From positions 1-33,356 of the forward strand of contig CAKRRJ010000019.1 of the NCBI GenBank assembly GCA_934394615.1: a stretch of DNA of 33,356 nt, given 5' to 3'. The position numbers were made by a program, and so were the translations under genes. Positions 1 to 6,914 of this stretch are shown one piece after another. Under the pieces are notes generated by a model, which was given only the letters and a program-made list of their open reading frames with translations, had not been told where the DNA came from and did no database searches. Position 1 is the stretch's first letter. Every line of letters begins with the position of its first letter. This DNA comes from an uncultured Lachnospiraceae bacterium. GTDB taxonomy: Bacteria > Bacillota > Clostridia > Lachnospirales > Lachnospiraceae.

Positions 1-350
1 GCCATCTTGATACCGCCATACGGCATGAAAGCTCTCTTTAACGGCTTGTCGGTCTGAAGACCAACGATCTGCTCTAAATCCTTATCAGCCTCGCTGATGT
101 AGCCCGGGCCATGGGAAGTGATACCGGAAACGATGTGGGTATCCATATCCAGAACGCCGCCCTTCGCGCGCTCCTCTTTCTGCAGACCCTGCAGGATTCC
201 CCACAGTTTATCGGTAGCCTCGGTCGGGCCAGCCAGGAAAGACTCATCGCCATCATACGGCTTGTAGTTATGCTGGATAAAGTCACGGGTGTTTACTTCC
301 TCTTTCCACAGGCGGCCGTCAAATCCATCCCACTGATCAAAGTTAGTCAT
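1..350 (-). CDS. pflB: Formate C-acetyltransferase (pyruvate formate-lyase), N-terminal part
   Basis: Glycyl-radical enzyme that splits pyruvate and CoA into acetyl-CoA and formate in anaerobic fermentation; cytoplasmic. Only the first 116 codons are inside the window; the gene runs off the left edge, so the catalytic cysteines and the C-terminal glycyl-radical loop cannot be checked. The visible part matches the PflB N-terminus: it begins MTNFDQWDGFDGRLW and later contains the segments YKPYDGDESFLAGPT, LWGILQGLQKEE, GGVLDMDTHIVSGITSH and KRAFMPYGGIKMA. The ATG at 348-350 is preceded by a strong AGGAGG Shine-Dalgarno about seven bases away. Upstream lies a long non-coding region with a candidate Rex site and hairpins, which fits redox control of fermentation. 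The identification rests on sequence recognition and is firm; regulation is inferred. Confidence 0.93.
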   Translation of the reverse strand, partial: MTNFDQWDGFDGRLWKEEVNTRDFIQHNYKPYDGDESFLAGPTEATDKLWGILQGLQKEERAKGGVLDMDTHIVSGITSHGPGYISEADKDLEQIVGLQTDKPLKRAFMPYGGIKM

Positions 351-398
351 TTGGTGTTTTCCTCCTTGAAATTATACTGTACTTGTAACTGAGCAATA

Positions 399-517
399 GG
401 TCTGCGCATTCACTGCGCTGACCGTACAAAAACACAGGCTGGCATGCAAAAATCCCATTGCCAACGGCAATTTTCATTGGATTTTTGCTCGCAACTGTGA
501 ATGCTTTTTCACAGTTG
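399..517 (-). repeat. Multi-hairpin intergenic block in the pflB leader
   Basis: Three separate inverted repeats lie in about 120 bases. First, GGTCtGCGC (399-407) pairs with GCGCtGACC (415-423) apart from a T-T mismatch. Second, GCAAAAATCC (446-455) pairs with GGATTTTTGC (479-488) and encloses a nested ATTGCC/GGCAAT hairpin (457-471). Third, CAACTGTGAA (492-501) pairs perfectly with TTCACAGTTG (508-517). There is no U-tract where a pflB terminator would need one. It resembles the short modular repeats scattered in Lachnospiraceae intergenic DNA, but copy number cannot be tested here. Confidence 0.6.
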
Positions 518-673
518 TACTGTGCTTTGCATACTGTATACATAATTGTCAGAAAAAAATATAACCTCTCAAATATTTCGCCATCTGATTAGTCATATCG
601 TCTGTCCGTCATCTGCTGCTGTCTGTCTTGGGGGATCAGCAGCCACTATGTATACATAAAATACCGCTACGTT

Positions 674-691
674 TTGTTAAAATCATAACGA
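674..691. promoter_or_regulatory. Candidate Rex operator upstream of pflB
   Basis: The 18-base sequence TTGTTAAAATCATAACGA matches the Firmicutes Rex consensus TTGTTAA-N4-TTAACAA at 12 of 14 defined positions. Rex represses fermentation genes when NADH/NAD is low. The site lies about 325 bases upstream of the pflB start and overlaps a TTAACA hexamer that could be a -35 box. The match is seen; binding is inferred. Confidence 0.45.
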
Positions 692-694
692 TTC

Positions 695-733
695 ATTCTA
701 TAGCAGGCCATTCATCTGACCTGCCTATAGAAT
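695..733. repeat. Inverted repeat between ATPase and pflB
   Basis: ATTCTATAG-CAGG (695-707) pairs with CCTG-c-CTATAGAAT (720-733), giving a 13-bp stem with one bulged base and a 12-base loop. Neither strand has a strong T-tract, so it is at best a weak terminator for the ATPase transcript, or a protein-binding palindrome next to the Rex-like site. Confidence 0.5.
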
Positions 734-934
734 ATCATAATTTTTCTAAATTGCAAGCGGTATATCTGCGTTTTTTTCTCAATATGGCTCAGGTATCTGT
801 TTTTATACAATCAGCCTTTTTGTCAGGTAAAATAACTATTTTTTTGCCGTTTTTGTTTCTTCTTTGTTAAAAGAATATCTGGGCAACTTGTGGAAACCAG
901 TTCAAAAATCCGCCTTTTCCGGTAATTTCGTGGC

Positions 935-3538
935 CTAAGAAACCGATTCCGAAAGCATTTTTGCTGCCTGGATCACCAGTGTCGGCACAAACGCGCAGAC
1001 AAACACGGTGCAAAGCTGCCGGATACTTAAATCCGCCACCGCAAATAAAACCTGCAGTCCCGGAAGAAACAGCACAGCCGCCAGAAGCAGGGTTCCCGTC
1101 TCGAATGCCATCACGCTCCACATGTTGCTCCTGAGTCCAAGGCGCAGAACCGACCGGCTGCTCCTGCAGTTAAACCCGTGAAACAGCCGTGCCAGGGTCA
1201 ATGTGGAAAATGCCATAGTGCTGGCTGTCCCCGCTCCTCCTGTGTCCAGTCCCAGATGATAAGCTGTCATGGTGCAGACTGCGATCAGTGTTCCCTGCAC
1301 CAGCAGGCGGAGCAGAAACGCAGTCGTTAAGATTCCTTCCCTCGGATTTCGCGGCGGCTGGTCCAAAAGCCCCTCCTCCTGCGGTTCCATGCCAATGGCG
1401 ATTGCCGGAAGGGAATCCGTCAGCAGGTTGATGAACAGCAAATGCACCGGAGCAAACGGCATGGGAAGTGCCAGAAGGGACGTATACAGTACGCAGAGGA
1501 TCCCTGCCATATTTCCCGAAAGCAAAAACTGTACCGCATGACAGATATTCCGGTACACATTCCGTCCATTTGCCACAGCCTTGATGATCGCGGCAAAGTT
1601 GTCATCCGTCAGGATCATGGAGGCGGCATCCTTGGAAACCTCCGTTCCCGTAATTCCCATTGCCACTCCGATATCCGCTTTTTTGAGCGCCGGCGCATCG
1701 TTCACACCGTCCCCGGTCATTGCCACCACACAGCCCTGCTTCTGCCATGCTTCCACGATCCGGATTTTATGTTCCGGCGAGACCCTGGCATACACCGAGA
1801 TTTTTTGCAGCCGCCTTGCCAGTTCCTGATTGTCCATGTGCTCCAGTTCCTGTCCTGTCACAACCTGTTCACCTGCATGCAGAATTCCCGTTTTCTCTGC
1901 CACTGCTTTCGCCGTGACCGGATGATCCCCGGTGATCATTACCGTGCGGATGCCCGCCCGCTCTGCCGCCAGAACTGCCGGTTTTGTTTCCGGCCTCGGC
2001 GGATCCTGCATCGCCGCCATCCCAAGAAAAATACAGGAATCCTCCAGATTCAGGCTGCAGGCACAGACTCCGTCTACCGGATGATAGGCAACCGCAAGCA
2101 CACGGAGACCGGCCGACGACCATACCTCATTCTGCTGCCGTATGCGCTTTCTCCACTCATCACTGACCGGCCTTGCCCCGTTTCCCGTCAGAACTTTTTC
2201 TGTCCGTTTTACAAGGACATCCGGTGCCCCTTTCATGAACAAAACCTGCTGTCCGTCGCAAAAATGGAGCGTGCTCATCCGCTTTCTGGACGAGTCAAAT
2301 GGAAGCTCTCCAAGACGCGGCATGTGCTGCCTCACCTGCTCCGGCGACACTCCGGCTTCCTCTGCCATGCAAAGAAGCGCCGCCTCTGTCGGATCACTAC
2401 CCTGCCCCTGTACCTTCGCATCATTCGCAAGCACTGCCCCATACAGGAAATAGCGCTGGACCGGGTCTTTCTCATTCAGTTCAGAAGGGACAAGGAGTGC
2501 TCCATCCACAAAGACTTCCTGCACCGTCATCCGGTTCTGTGTCAGGGTTCCGGTTTTGTCCGAACAGACCACAGACACGCATCCCAGGCTCTCCACCGCT
2601 TTCAGATCCTTGATAATGGCATGTTCCCGTGCCATCTGCTGGGTTCCCATGGCCTGCACGATCGTCACAATAGAACCAAGCGCCTCCGGAATGGCAGCCA
2701 CCGCCAGCGCGACCGCAAACATCAGTGATTCCAGAACCGGTGTTCCGCGGTAAAGGCTCAGGCCAAACACAAGAAGACAGATTCCGAAAATGAGTGCTGC
2801 CAGATGCGTGCTGAACCGGTCCAGGCTGACCTGAAGCGGTGTTTTCTTCTCCTTCGCCGTGTTCATGAGACGGGCAATACGCCCAAGCTCCGTATCCATT
2901 CCCGTAGCAGTCACCACAAACACGCCCCGGCCGCCCGTTACCAGCGAGCCGGAAAATACCATATTTTTCTGATCGCCCGGCGCCATGGAGTCCGGATTTT
3001 TTTTATGTTCCGCCTGTTTTTCGACTGGCACGGACTCGCCGGTCAGTGAGCTCTCATTCACCCGCAGGTTATAGCATTCCAGCAGCCGCCCGTCGGCTGC
3101 CACAAGGCTTCCCGCTTCCAGCAGCACCACATCCCCCGGCACAATCTCCGCTGCCGGGATTTCCTGCACCATCCTGTCACGCATCACCTGTGCGCACGGG
3201 GCGGACATTTTTTTCAGGCTTTCCAGAGATTTTCTCGCCTTTTCATACTGGATTGTTCCCAGGACCGCGTTCATGGTAATGACTGCGCAGATGACCGCCG
3301 CGCTCTCCCCGCTGCCGGAAAGTACCGATATAACCGCCGCGACGATCAGAATCAGCACCAGGAGATCCTGAAACTGTTCCAGAAAAACCTGAAAGCATGT
3401 TTTTCCGCGGCTTTCTTCGAGAACATTCTCTCCAAACTCCGCGCGGCGTGAAAGCGCCTGCTGCGCAGAAAGTCCTGCGCGGCTGCTTTGCATGCCACGC
3501 AGGACTTCCTCTGCTGTCATCTGATACCAGTTTTTCAT
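935..3538 (-). CDS. Cation-translocating P-type ATPase, Ca2+-type (P2)
   Basis: Membrane pump driven by ATP through a phospho-aspartate, most like SERCA/PMCA calcium exporters. The 867 residues show the full order: cation-ATPase N-terminal domain, TGES actuator loop (166-169), M4 motif IPEAL (283-287), phosphorylation site DKTGT with Asp327, KGAP nucleotide-binding motif (436-439), TGDGVND hinge (608-614), and a C-terminal set of membrane helices with NLLTDSLPA in M6. The Asn/Thr/Asp cluster of calcium site II is present, but the M5 motif reads SGNMAG, with no counterpart of the SERCA site-I glutamate, which suggests one ion per cycle as in PMCA. The start MKNWYQMTAEE fits the family; its ribosome binding site is only a modest GGTGG. 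It lies 91 bases after trpS with a structured gap. Substrate is inferred; Mn2+ or another divalent cation is possible. Confidence 0.9.
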   Translation of the reverse strand: MKNWYQMTAEEVLRGMQSSRAGLSAQQALSRRAEFGENVLEESRGKTCFQVFLEQFQDLLVLILIVAAVISVLSGSGESAAVICAVITMNAVLGTIQYEKARKSLESLKKMSAPCAQVMRDRMVQEIPAAEIVPGDVVLLEAGSLVAADGRLLECYNLRVNESSLTGESVPVEKQAEHKKNPDSMAPGDQKNMVFSGSLVTGGRGVFVVTATGMDTELGRIARLMNTAKEKKTPLQVSLDRFSTHLAALIFGICLLVFGLSLYRGTPVLESLMFAVALAVAAIPEALGSIVTIVQAMGTQQMAREHAIIKDLKAVESLGCVSVVCSDKTGTLTQNRMTVQEVFVDGALLVPSELNEKDPVQRYFLYGAVLANDAKVQGQGSDPTEAALLCMAEEAGVSPEQVRQHMPRLGELPFDSSRKRMSTLHFCDGQQVLFMKGAPDVLVKRTEKVLTGNGARPVSDEWRKRIRQQNEVWSSAGLRVLAVAYHPVDGVCACSLNLEDSCIFLGMAAMQDPPRPETKPAVLAAERAGIRTVMITGDHPVTAKAVAEKTGILHAGEQVVTGQELEHMDNQELARRLQKISVYARVSPEHKIRIVEAWQKQGCVVAMTGDGVNDAPALKKADIGVAMGITGTEVSKDAASMILTDDNFAAIIKAVANGRNVYRNICHAVQFLLSGNMAGILCVLYTSLLALPMPFAPVHLLFINLLTDSLPAIAIGMEPQEEGLLDQPPRNPREGILTTAFLLRLLVQGTLIAVCTMTAYHLGLDTGGAGTASTMAFSTLTLARLFHGFNCRSSRSVLRLGLRSNMWSVMAFETGTLLLAAVLFLPGLQVLFAVADLSIRQLCTVFVCAFVPTLVIQAAKMLSESVS

Positions 3539-3554
3539 TTCGCCACCGCACTTC

Positions 3555-3603
3555 CCGGCAAACAGCCATACCTCTCTTTAAGGTATGTGCCGGACAGGCT
3601 GTT
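3555..3603 (-). promoter_or_regulatory. Structured leader with two alternative stems between trpS and the ATPase
   Basis: A central stem CATACC/GGTATG (3567-3572 with 3582-3587) can be extended in two ways. CCGGCA (3555-3560) pairs with TGCCGG (3588-3593), or AACAGCC (3561-3567) pairs with GGCTGTT (3597-3603). The two extensions cross and exclude each other in a simple fold. The structure ends 17 bases before the ATPase start. No U-tract follows, so it is not a standard terminator. Confidence 0.4.
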
Positions 3604-3629
3604 CAGTACCAGTTTTCCTTCTTAAATTT

Positions 3630-4634
3630 TTAGCGGATGCGCTCCGGGAATCCCACTTTCTTCTGAACCTTGCGCAGGGTCTTGTTGGAGAAATACTGTG
3701 CTTTCTCCGCATTGTTCTTAATGACGCTGTCCAGGTAATCCTTATTGCGGCTCAGATCCTCAAAACGATCCTGAAGCGGCTTTAACACGCCGACTACGGA
3801 CTCACCAACCGCCAGCTTAAAGTCACCATATCCCTTGCCGTCAAACTCCTTTTCGGTCTCCTGCGGAGTCTTGCCGGTACATGCGCAGTAAATATCGATC
3901 AGGTTCTTAATGCCAGGCTGCTCGTCACAGTAGCGCACACACGCCTCGGAATCGGTTACCGCGCGTTTGAATTTGCGGATGATCGTATCCGGGTCATCCA
4001 TCAGGTAAATGCTTGCGTTCAAGTTCTCGTCGGATTTGGACATCTTCTTAGACGGATCCTGCAGGCTCATGATCTTTGCGCCCACTTTTCCGATATAAGC
4101 CTCCGGAATGGTAAACACATCGCCGTAAATGGAGTTAAAGCGCTGCGCGATATCTCTGGTGAGTTCCAGATGCTGCATCTGGTCGATGCCGACCGGAACT
4201 ACATCGGCCTGGTACAGCAGGATGTCTGCTGCCATCAGTACCGGATAGGTAAACAGACCTGCATTGATGTTGTCCGCATGCTTTGCTGCCTTGTCCTTGA
4301 ACTGGGTCATACGGTTTAACTCGCCCATGTAGGTAAAGCAGTTTAAGATCCAGGCGAGCTCTGCGTGGCCGGATACATGGGACTGATAATAAATGCAGTT
4401 TTTCTCCGGATCCAGTCCTGCCGCAATGTAAAGGGTGAGCAGGGTGCGTGCGCGCTTGCGCAGCTCTGCCGGGTCCTGGCGGACCGTAATGGAATGCATG
4501 TCTACCACACTGTAAAAAGTCTCGTACTCATCTGCGATGCTGACCCAGTTTTTCAGTGCTCCAAGATAGTTTCCAAGAGTCAGGTTACCGGTTGCCTGCA
4601 TGCCGCTGAATAATATTTTCTTTCCGTTTAACAT
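3630..4634 (-). CDS. trpS: Tryptophan--tRNA ligase
   Basis: Class I aminoacyl-tRNA synthetase that charges tRNA-Trp with tryptophan using ATP; cytoplasmic and essential. The 334 residues are the normal bacterial length. The HIGH-type signature is TGNLTLGNYLGA (15-26) and the KMSKS loop is at 197-201. Other family marks include SHVSGHAELAW, FKDKAAKHADNINAGLFTYP and VPVGIDQMQHLELTRDIA. The ATG follows a GGAGAGGAG ribosome binding site. The leader, from a promoter at 4700-4728, is short and holds no T-box, so tryptophan-responsive antitermination of the usual Firmicutes kind is not visible. The downstream Ca-type ATPase may be co-transcribed. Identification is firm. Confidence 0.97.
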   Translation of the reverse strand: MLNGKKILFSGMQATGNLTLGNYLGALKNWVSIADEYETFYSVVDMHSITVRQDPAELRKRARTLLTLYIAAGLDPEKNCIYYQSHVSGHAELAWILNCFTYMGELNRMTQFKDKAAKHADNINAGLFTYPVLMAADILLYQADVVPVGIDQMQHLELTRDIAQRFNSIYGDVFTIPEAYIGKVGAKIMSLQDPSKKMSKSDENLNASIYLMDDPDTIIRKFKRAVTDSEACVRYCDEQPGIKNLIDIYCACTGKTPQETEKEFDGKGYGDFKLAVGESVVGVLKPLQDRFEDLSRNKDYLDSVIKNNAEKAQYFSNKTLRKVQKKVGFPERIR

Positions 4635-4699
4635 ATAAATTCTTCTCCTCTCCCGCTGGGAACACGGGTCTCTAGTATCTGCTTTCAGACTGTAAGATT

Positions 4700-4728
4700 A
4701 GTTTAACATTAAGGAAAAGAAAGGTCAA
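4700..4728 (-). promoter_or_regulatory. Promoter of trpS
   Basis: On the minus strand a -35 TTGACC (4723-4728) and a -10 TAAACT (4700-4705) are separated by exactly 17 bases. The -35 overlaps the stop codon of the upstream gene, so trpS is probably its own unit with about 60 bases of leader. Confidence 0.55.
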
Positions 4729-5762
4729 TGTGATTTCCGGTCACGGACATGCTTTTCATATGCCCGCTCCTGTTTCCGTTTTCTGCGTCTCTCGCCAATC
4801 CGTCTGCCAGTCCGTATGAGAAGCAGAACCAGCAGTCCGCCAAAAAAGAAGATTGCGCCGATTCCCACTGCCACCAGAAGGATCTGCGTAACCTTTTCCA
4901 GAAATTCCTGCAGCTTTGTTTTCTGCAGCTTTTCCGGCTCTTCCTGCCGGCTTTCCGCCGTTTCAGTTTTCGGTTCTGCCAGTGCGGAGTCGCTCTCCTG
5001 TGTTTCTTCCTGCGTTTCCGGCTCTGCCTCTATTTCCAGTTCCGCATCGTCTCCATAACCCCGTTTTTTCAGCTGTTCCCACCGTTCCGGCTCCACAAAT
5101 CCCCGGTAAGTCACACGGTAATCCCGCAAAAGGCGCCTTCCCCGTCCCTCTGCGTCCCGGCACAGGATTCCTTCCCCATTCTCATAAGGTTCCCCGGTCC
5201 AGCGCAGTCCGATGATTTCGTACTCCTCCGGCAAAAGCTCCATGCTCTCCAGAAGCTCCGCCCCGTAATCTTCAGCAAGCTGCTCCAGAGCATCCGCTCC
5301 CGACACCTCCGCATTGCCAAGCCGGTATTCATCTGCGCCATAATCATACACGGTAAGCGGAAACGTAAAATCATCACTCCAGTAAGAGGCGGCTTCTTCC
5401 ACACGCTCTGCCGCACACGTTACCAGTTTCTCTTCCATTCCAGCCAGGACCGTCACTTCAATCTCCTGCGGAAATTCCGCATTTCCCTCCACTGCTTCAT
5501 AGAGCACATCCCTGCGTATTTCCTCCGCCCGGGTCTCCAGACAATTTACGACTGCCATCTGCATCAGAATTAAGCATACCCACAACGCGGTCTGCGCAGT
5601 CCGGATCATCTCCTGCGGACACTCCTGTCTTTGAAACTTCCTCTTTTGAGACTCCTGCAGCTGATGCCATCGCATGCCTGCGCACGCTTTCTTTTCCCCT
5701 TTTTTCTCTGCGCACCTGTTTTTCTGCCCGCACCTATCCTGTTTTTCTGTCGTTTTCGCCAC
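4725..5762 (-). CDS. Hypothetical protein with two membrane segments and an acidic linker
   Basis: No family was recognised. The 345-residue product has a very basic, Cys/Lys-rich first 50 residues, a membrane segment around residues 58-75 (TALWVCLILMQMAVVNCL), and an extracellular region of about 150 residues. A Glu-rich linker follows (EAEPETQEETQESDSALAEP and on), then a second membrane segment near the end (LLVAVGIGAIFFFGGLLVLLLI) and an Arg/Lys-rich tail. Both termini are thus predicted cytoplasmic with the middle outside. Start choice: an ATG at 5768 abuts its GGGGAG sequence with no spacer, whereas the in-frame GTG at 5762 sits six bases after it, so GTG is preferred. A later ATG at 5609, just before the first membrane segment, is also possible. 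It stands alone between the HD protein and trpS; function unknown. Confidence 0.7.
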   Translation of the reverse strand: MAKTTEKQDRCGQKNRCAEKKGEKKACAGMRWHQLQESQKRKFQRQECPQEMIRTAQTALWVCLILMQMAVVNCLETRAEEIRRDVLYEAVEGNAEFPQEIEVTVLAGMEEKLVTCAAERVEEAASYWSDDFTFPLTVYDYGADEYRLGNAEVSGADALEQLAEDYGAELLESMELLPEEYEIIGLRWTGEPYENGEGILCRDAEGRGRRLLRDYRVTYRGFVEPERWEQLKKRGYGDDAELEIEAEPETQEETQESDSALAEPKTETAESRQEEPEKLQKTKLQEFLEKVTQILLVAVGIGAIFFFGGLLVLLLIRTGRRIGERRRKRKQERAYEKHVRDRKSH

Positions 5763-5941
5763 GCACATCTCCCCTTTGTTCTTGTCTGTTCCCGTAATCT
5801 TTTACCTTTTCAGTTTGTTTTAAAAAATTCTTTTTGGAAAACACCAGTCCCGAACGGACCAGCCCGTCTGCACATGCCAGAAACGGCGAACTGTGCGAAT
5901 CCAGATTTTTCTTACATAATTAGTTTACGCTCATTGTACTT

Positions 5942-5989
5942 CGGGCAGGGATACGCGTCAAGCATACCCCTGCCCGTTCTTCTTTTTAT
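5942..5989 (+). terminator. Terminator-like hairpin read on the plus strand
   Basis: CGGGCAGGG (5942-5950) pairs perfectly with CCCTGCCCG (5968-5976) and is followed on the plus strand by TTCTTCTTTTTAT. All nearby genes are on the minus strand and no plus-strand gene precedes it; read on the minus strand it lacks a U-tract. It may also mark the 3' end of the HD-domain gene, less efficiently, or stop antisense transcription. Confidence 0.5.
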
Positions 5990-6010
5990 CTGCCGCAACT
6001 TTCGACATTT

Positions 6011-6574
6011 TTACCGATACTGCGGTTCCTCATATACCAGATGATACAGCCTCTGCAGCTCCTGAAACTGCGGGGAATCTTTCAGTTCCTGAAGCCCGTC
6101 CAGAATACCTTCCAGATACCACTGGTGGGATTCCCGGTTCTTTACGTTAAAACGCTGCCAGATTTCGTCCCCGATCACCAGATAGTCGCGGGCCGTGCTG
6201 CGCATATTGCTCAGTTTGTCGCCCAGTGTCAGGATCTTAACCTCGCGGCACGCCTGTTTTAAATGCGCCACTGTGTTCGCCTTCCGCTCCCGCCAGGTCA
6301 TGGACTTGTCCTCGCTCTCCGCCTGCACAAACCCGAGCACACGGCTGCCAAATTCTTCCTGCAGCTCTTCCGGCGTCACACTTGTATCCTCCAGCACATC
6401 GTGAAGATACGCCGCCGCAATGACTTCCGGATCATCGGTCATCTGCGCCACAATCAGTGCCACCTCCATCGGATGATAAATATACGGGATCTTACTTCCC
6501 TTACGCACCATGCCCGCATGTGCCCTGCCTGCAAATTCCGCCGCTTTCTGAATCATATGCTTCTCCCCGTTCAT
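6011..6574 (-). CDS. HD-domain (p)ppGpp hydrolase-like protein (SpoT/MESH1 type)
   Basis: Metal-dependent phosphohydrolase related to the hydrolase half of RelA/SpoT proteins; the likely role is removal of the 3'-pyrophosphate of (p)ppGpp or a similar nucleotide in the cytoplasm. The 187 residues carry HD residues in the expected order: His34 (YIYHPMEVA), His58-Asp59 with the adjacent Glu62-Asp63 pair (YLHDVLEDT), and Asp119 (LGDKLSNMRS). KGSKIPYIYHP matches the substrate loop of SpoT. There is no synthetase, TGS or ACT domain, so it is a small alarmone hydrolase-like protein rather than a full Rel. The ATG follows AGAGGAAG at good spacing. Its leader carries a multi-hairpin element. The substrate is inferred, since members of this group are not all proven on ppGpp. 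Confidence 0.85.
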   Translation of the reverse strand: MNGEKHMIQKAAEFAGRAHAGMVRKGSKIPYIYHPMEVALIVAQMTDDPEVIAAAYLHDVLEDTSVTPEELQEEFGSRVLGFVQAESEDKSMTWRERKANTVAHLKQACREVKILTLGDKLSNMRSTARDYLVIGDEIWQRFNVKNRESHQWYLEGILDGLQELKDSPQFQELQRLYHLVYEEPQYR

Positions 6575-6605
6575 ACCGTGACTTCCTCTTTCGCGCCAAT
6601 GAAAC

Positions 6606-6738
6606 GTTACTGTTCACGCGTTGCGCAAACAGCAACGGATTTTGCCGATGCTTCACATTTCAAATCGGCAAAATCTGCTGCCACCACTGTATCATACGGC
6701 ATTTTCAGTTCAGAAAATGCCTACCCATGTACAGTAAC
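6606..6738. repeat. 133-bp multi-hairpin element with terminal inverted repeats (MITE/REPIN-like)
   Basis: The ends are GTTACTGTTCA (6606-6616) and TGTACAGTAAC (6728-6738), inverted repeats matching at 10 of 11 positions. Inside are a 12-bp perfect stem (GATTTTGCCGAT at 6638-6649 with ATCGGCAAAATC at 6664-6675), extended by CAGCA/TGCTG after a 3-base bulge, and a 9-bp hairpin GGCATTTTC/GAAAATGCC (6698-6721). The first ITR can also pair with AACAGCAAC (6628-6636). It codes for nothing and lies in the inferred 5' leader of the HD gene. Confidence 0.6.
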
Positions 6739-6753
6739 AAATAAACTACTTTC

Positions 6754-6762
6754 ATTGTAGCA
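6754..6762 (-). promoter_or_regulatory. Extended -10 promoter for the HD-domain gene
   Basis: Minus-strand TGCTACAAT, an extended -10 (TGn followed by TACAAT), with no good -35. If used, the transcript would have a leader of about 170 bases containing the whole multi-hairpin element. Confidence 0.4.
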
Positions 6763-6838
6763 CACTACGCGGCTCCCTGAAAGGGGAAAAAATTGCTTAA
6801 AACTCATGGAATCGTAAGAATTGAATCGGAAAGTTATC

Positions 6839-6867
6839 TTGTAAAAACACCGTTTTTCTGTTATGCT
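6839..6867 (+). promoter_or_regulatory. Promoter of the Ig-like membrane protein gene
   Basis: TTGTAA (6839-6844) and TATGCT (6862-6867) are separated by 17 bases, about 47 bases upstream of the start codon at 6915. Confidence 0.55.
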
Positions 6868-6914
6868 ATTGGACAGATCATCGGGCATTTTGCCTTGCGA
6901 TAAAAGGAGTTTTT

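Larger units (their letters stand above)
351..934. other. Non-coding region between the ATPase stop and pflB start
   Basis: This 584-base stretch has no credible gene. Reading toward pflB on the minus strand it holds an imperfect palindrome (695-733), a Rex-like site (674-691), an 11-base direct repeat TGTATACATAA (535-545 and 649-659, the second copy inside the 12-base palindrome TATGTATACATA), and a block of at least three hairpins (399-517). No consensus promoter for pflB was found. A TTAACA hexamer inside the Rex-like site is a possible -35. Confidence 0.7.
6575..6914. other. Divergent intergenic region with repeat element and two promoters
   Basis: This 340-base gap separates the minus-strand HD gene from the plus-strand Ig-like gene. 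It contains the multi-hairpin element (6606-6738), a promoter-like extended -10 for the HD gene (6754-6762), and a well-formed promoter for the plus-strand gene (6839-6867). No open reading frame in it looks real. Confidence 0.65.

Noticed and set aside
1442..2728. A 428-codon plus-strand open frame inside the ATPase gene
   Set aside because: It is antisense to a complete, motif-rich P-type ATPase; the predicted protein is rich in His, Arg and Cys with no recognisable domain and no ribosome binding site. It arises from the codon bias of the real gene.
3539..3629. A yybP-ykoY (manganese) riboswitch before the ATPase
   Set aside because: The sequence is structured but lacks the conserved loops of that riboswitch, and it is too short.
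4635..4724. A T-box leader for trpS
   Set aside because: The leader after the promoter is only about 60 bases and lacks the T-box consensus and an antiterminator/terminator pair.
4749..5573. A 274-codon plus-strand open frame opposite the double-membrane-span gene
   Set aside because: Phe/Leu/Arg/Cys-rich low-complexity product without start signals. The minus-strand reading gives a sensible protein with membrane segments, acidic linker and basic tail, so that one is kept.
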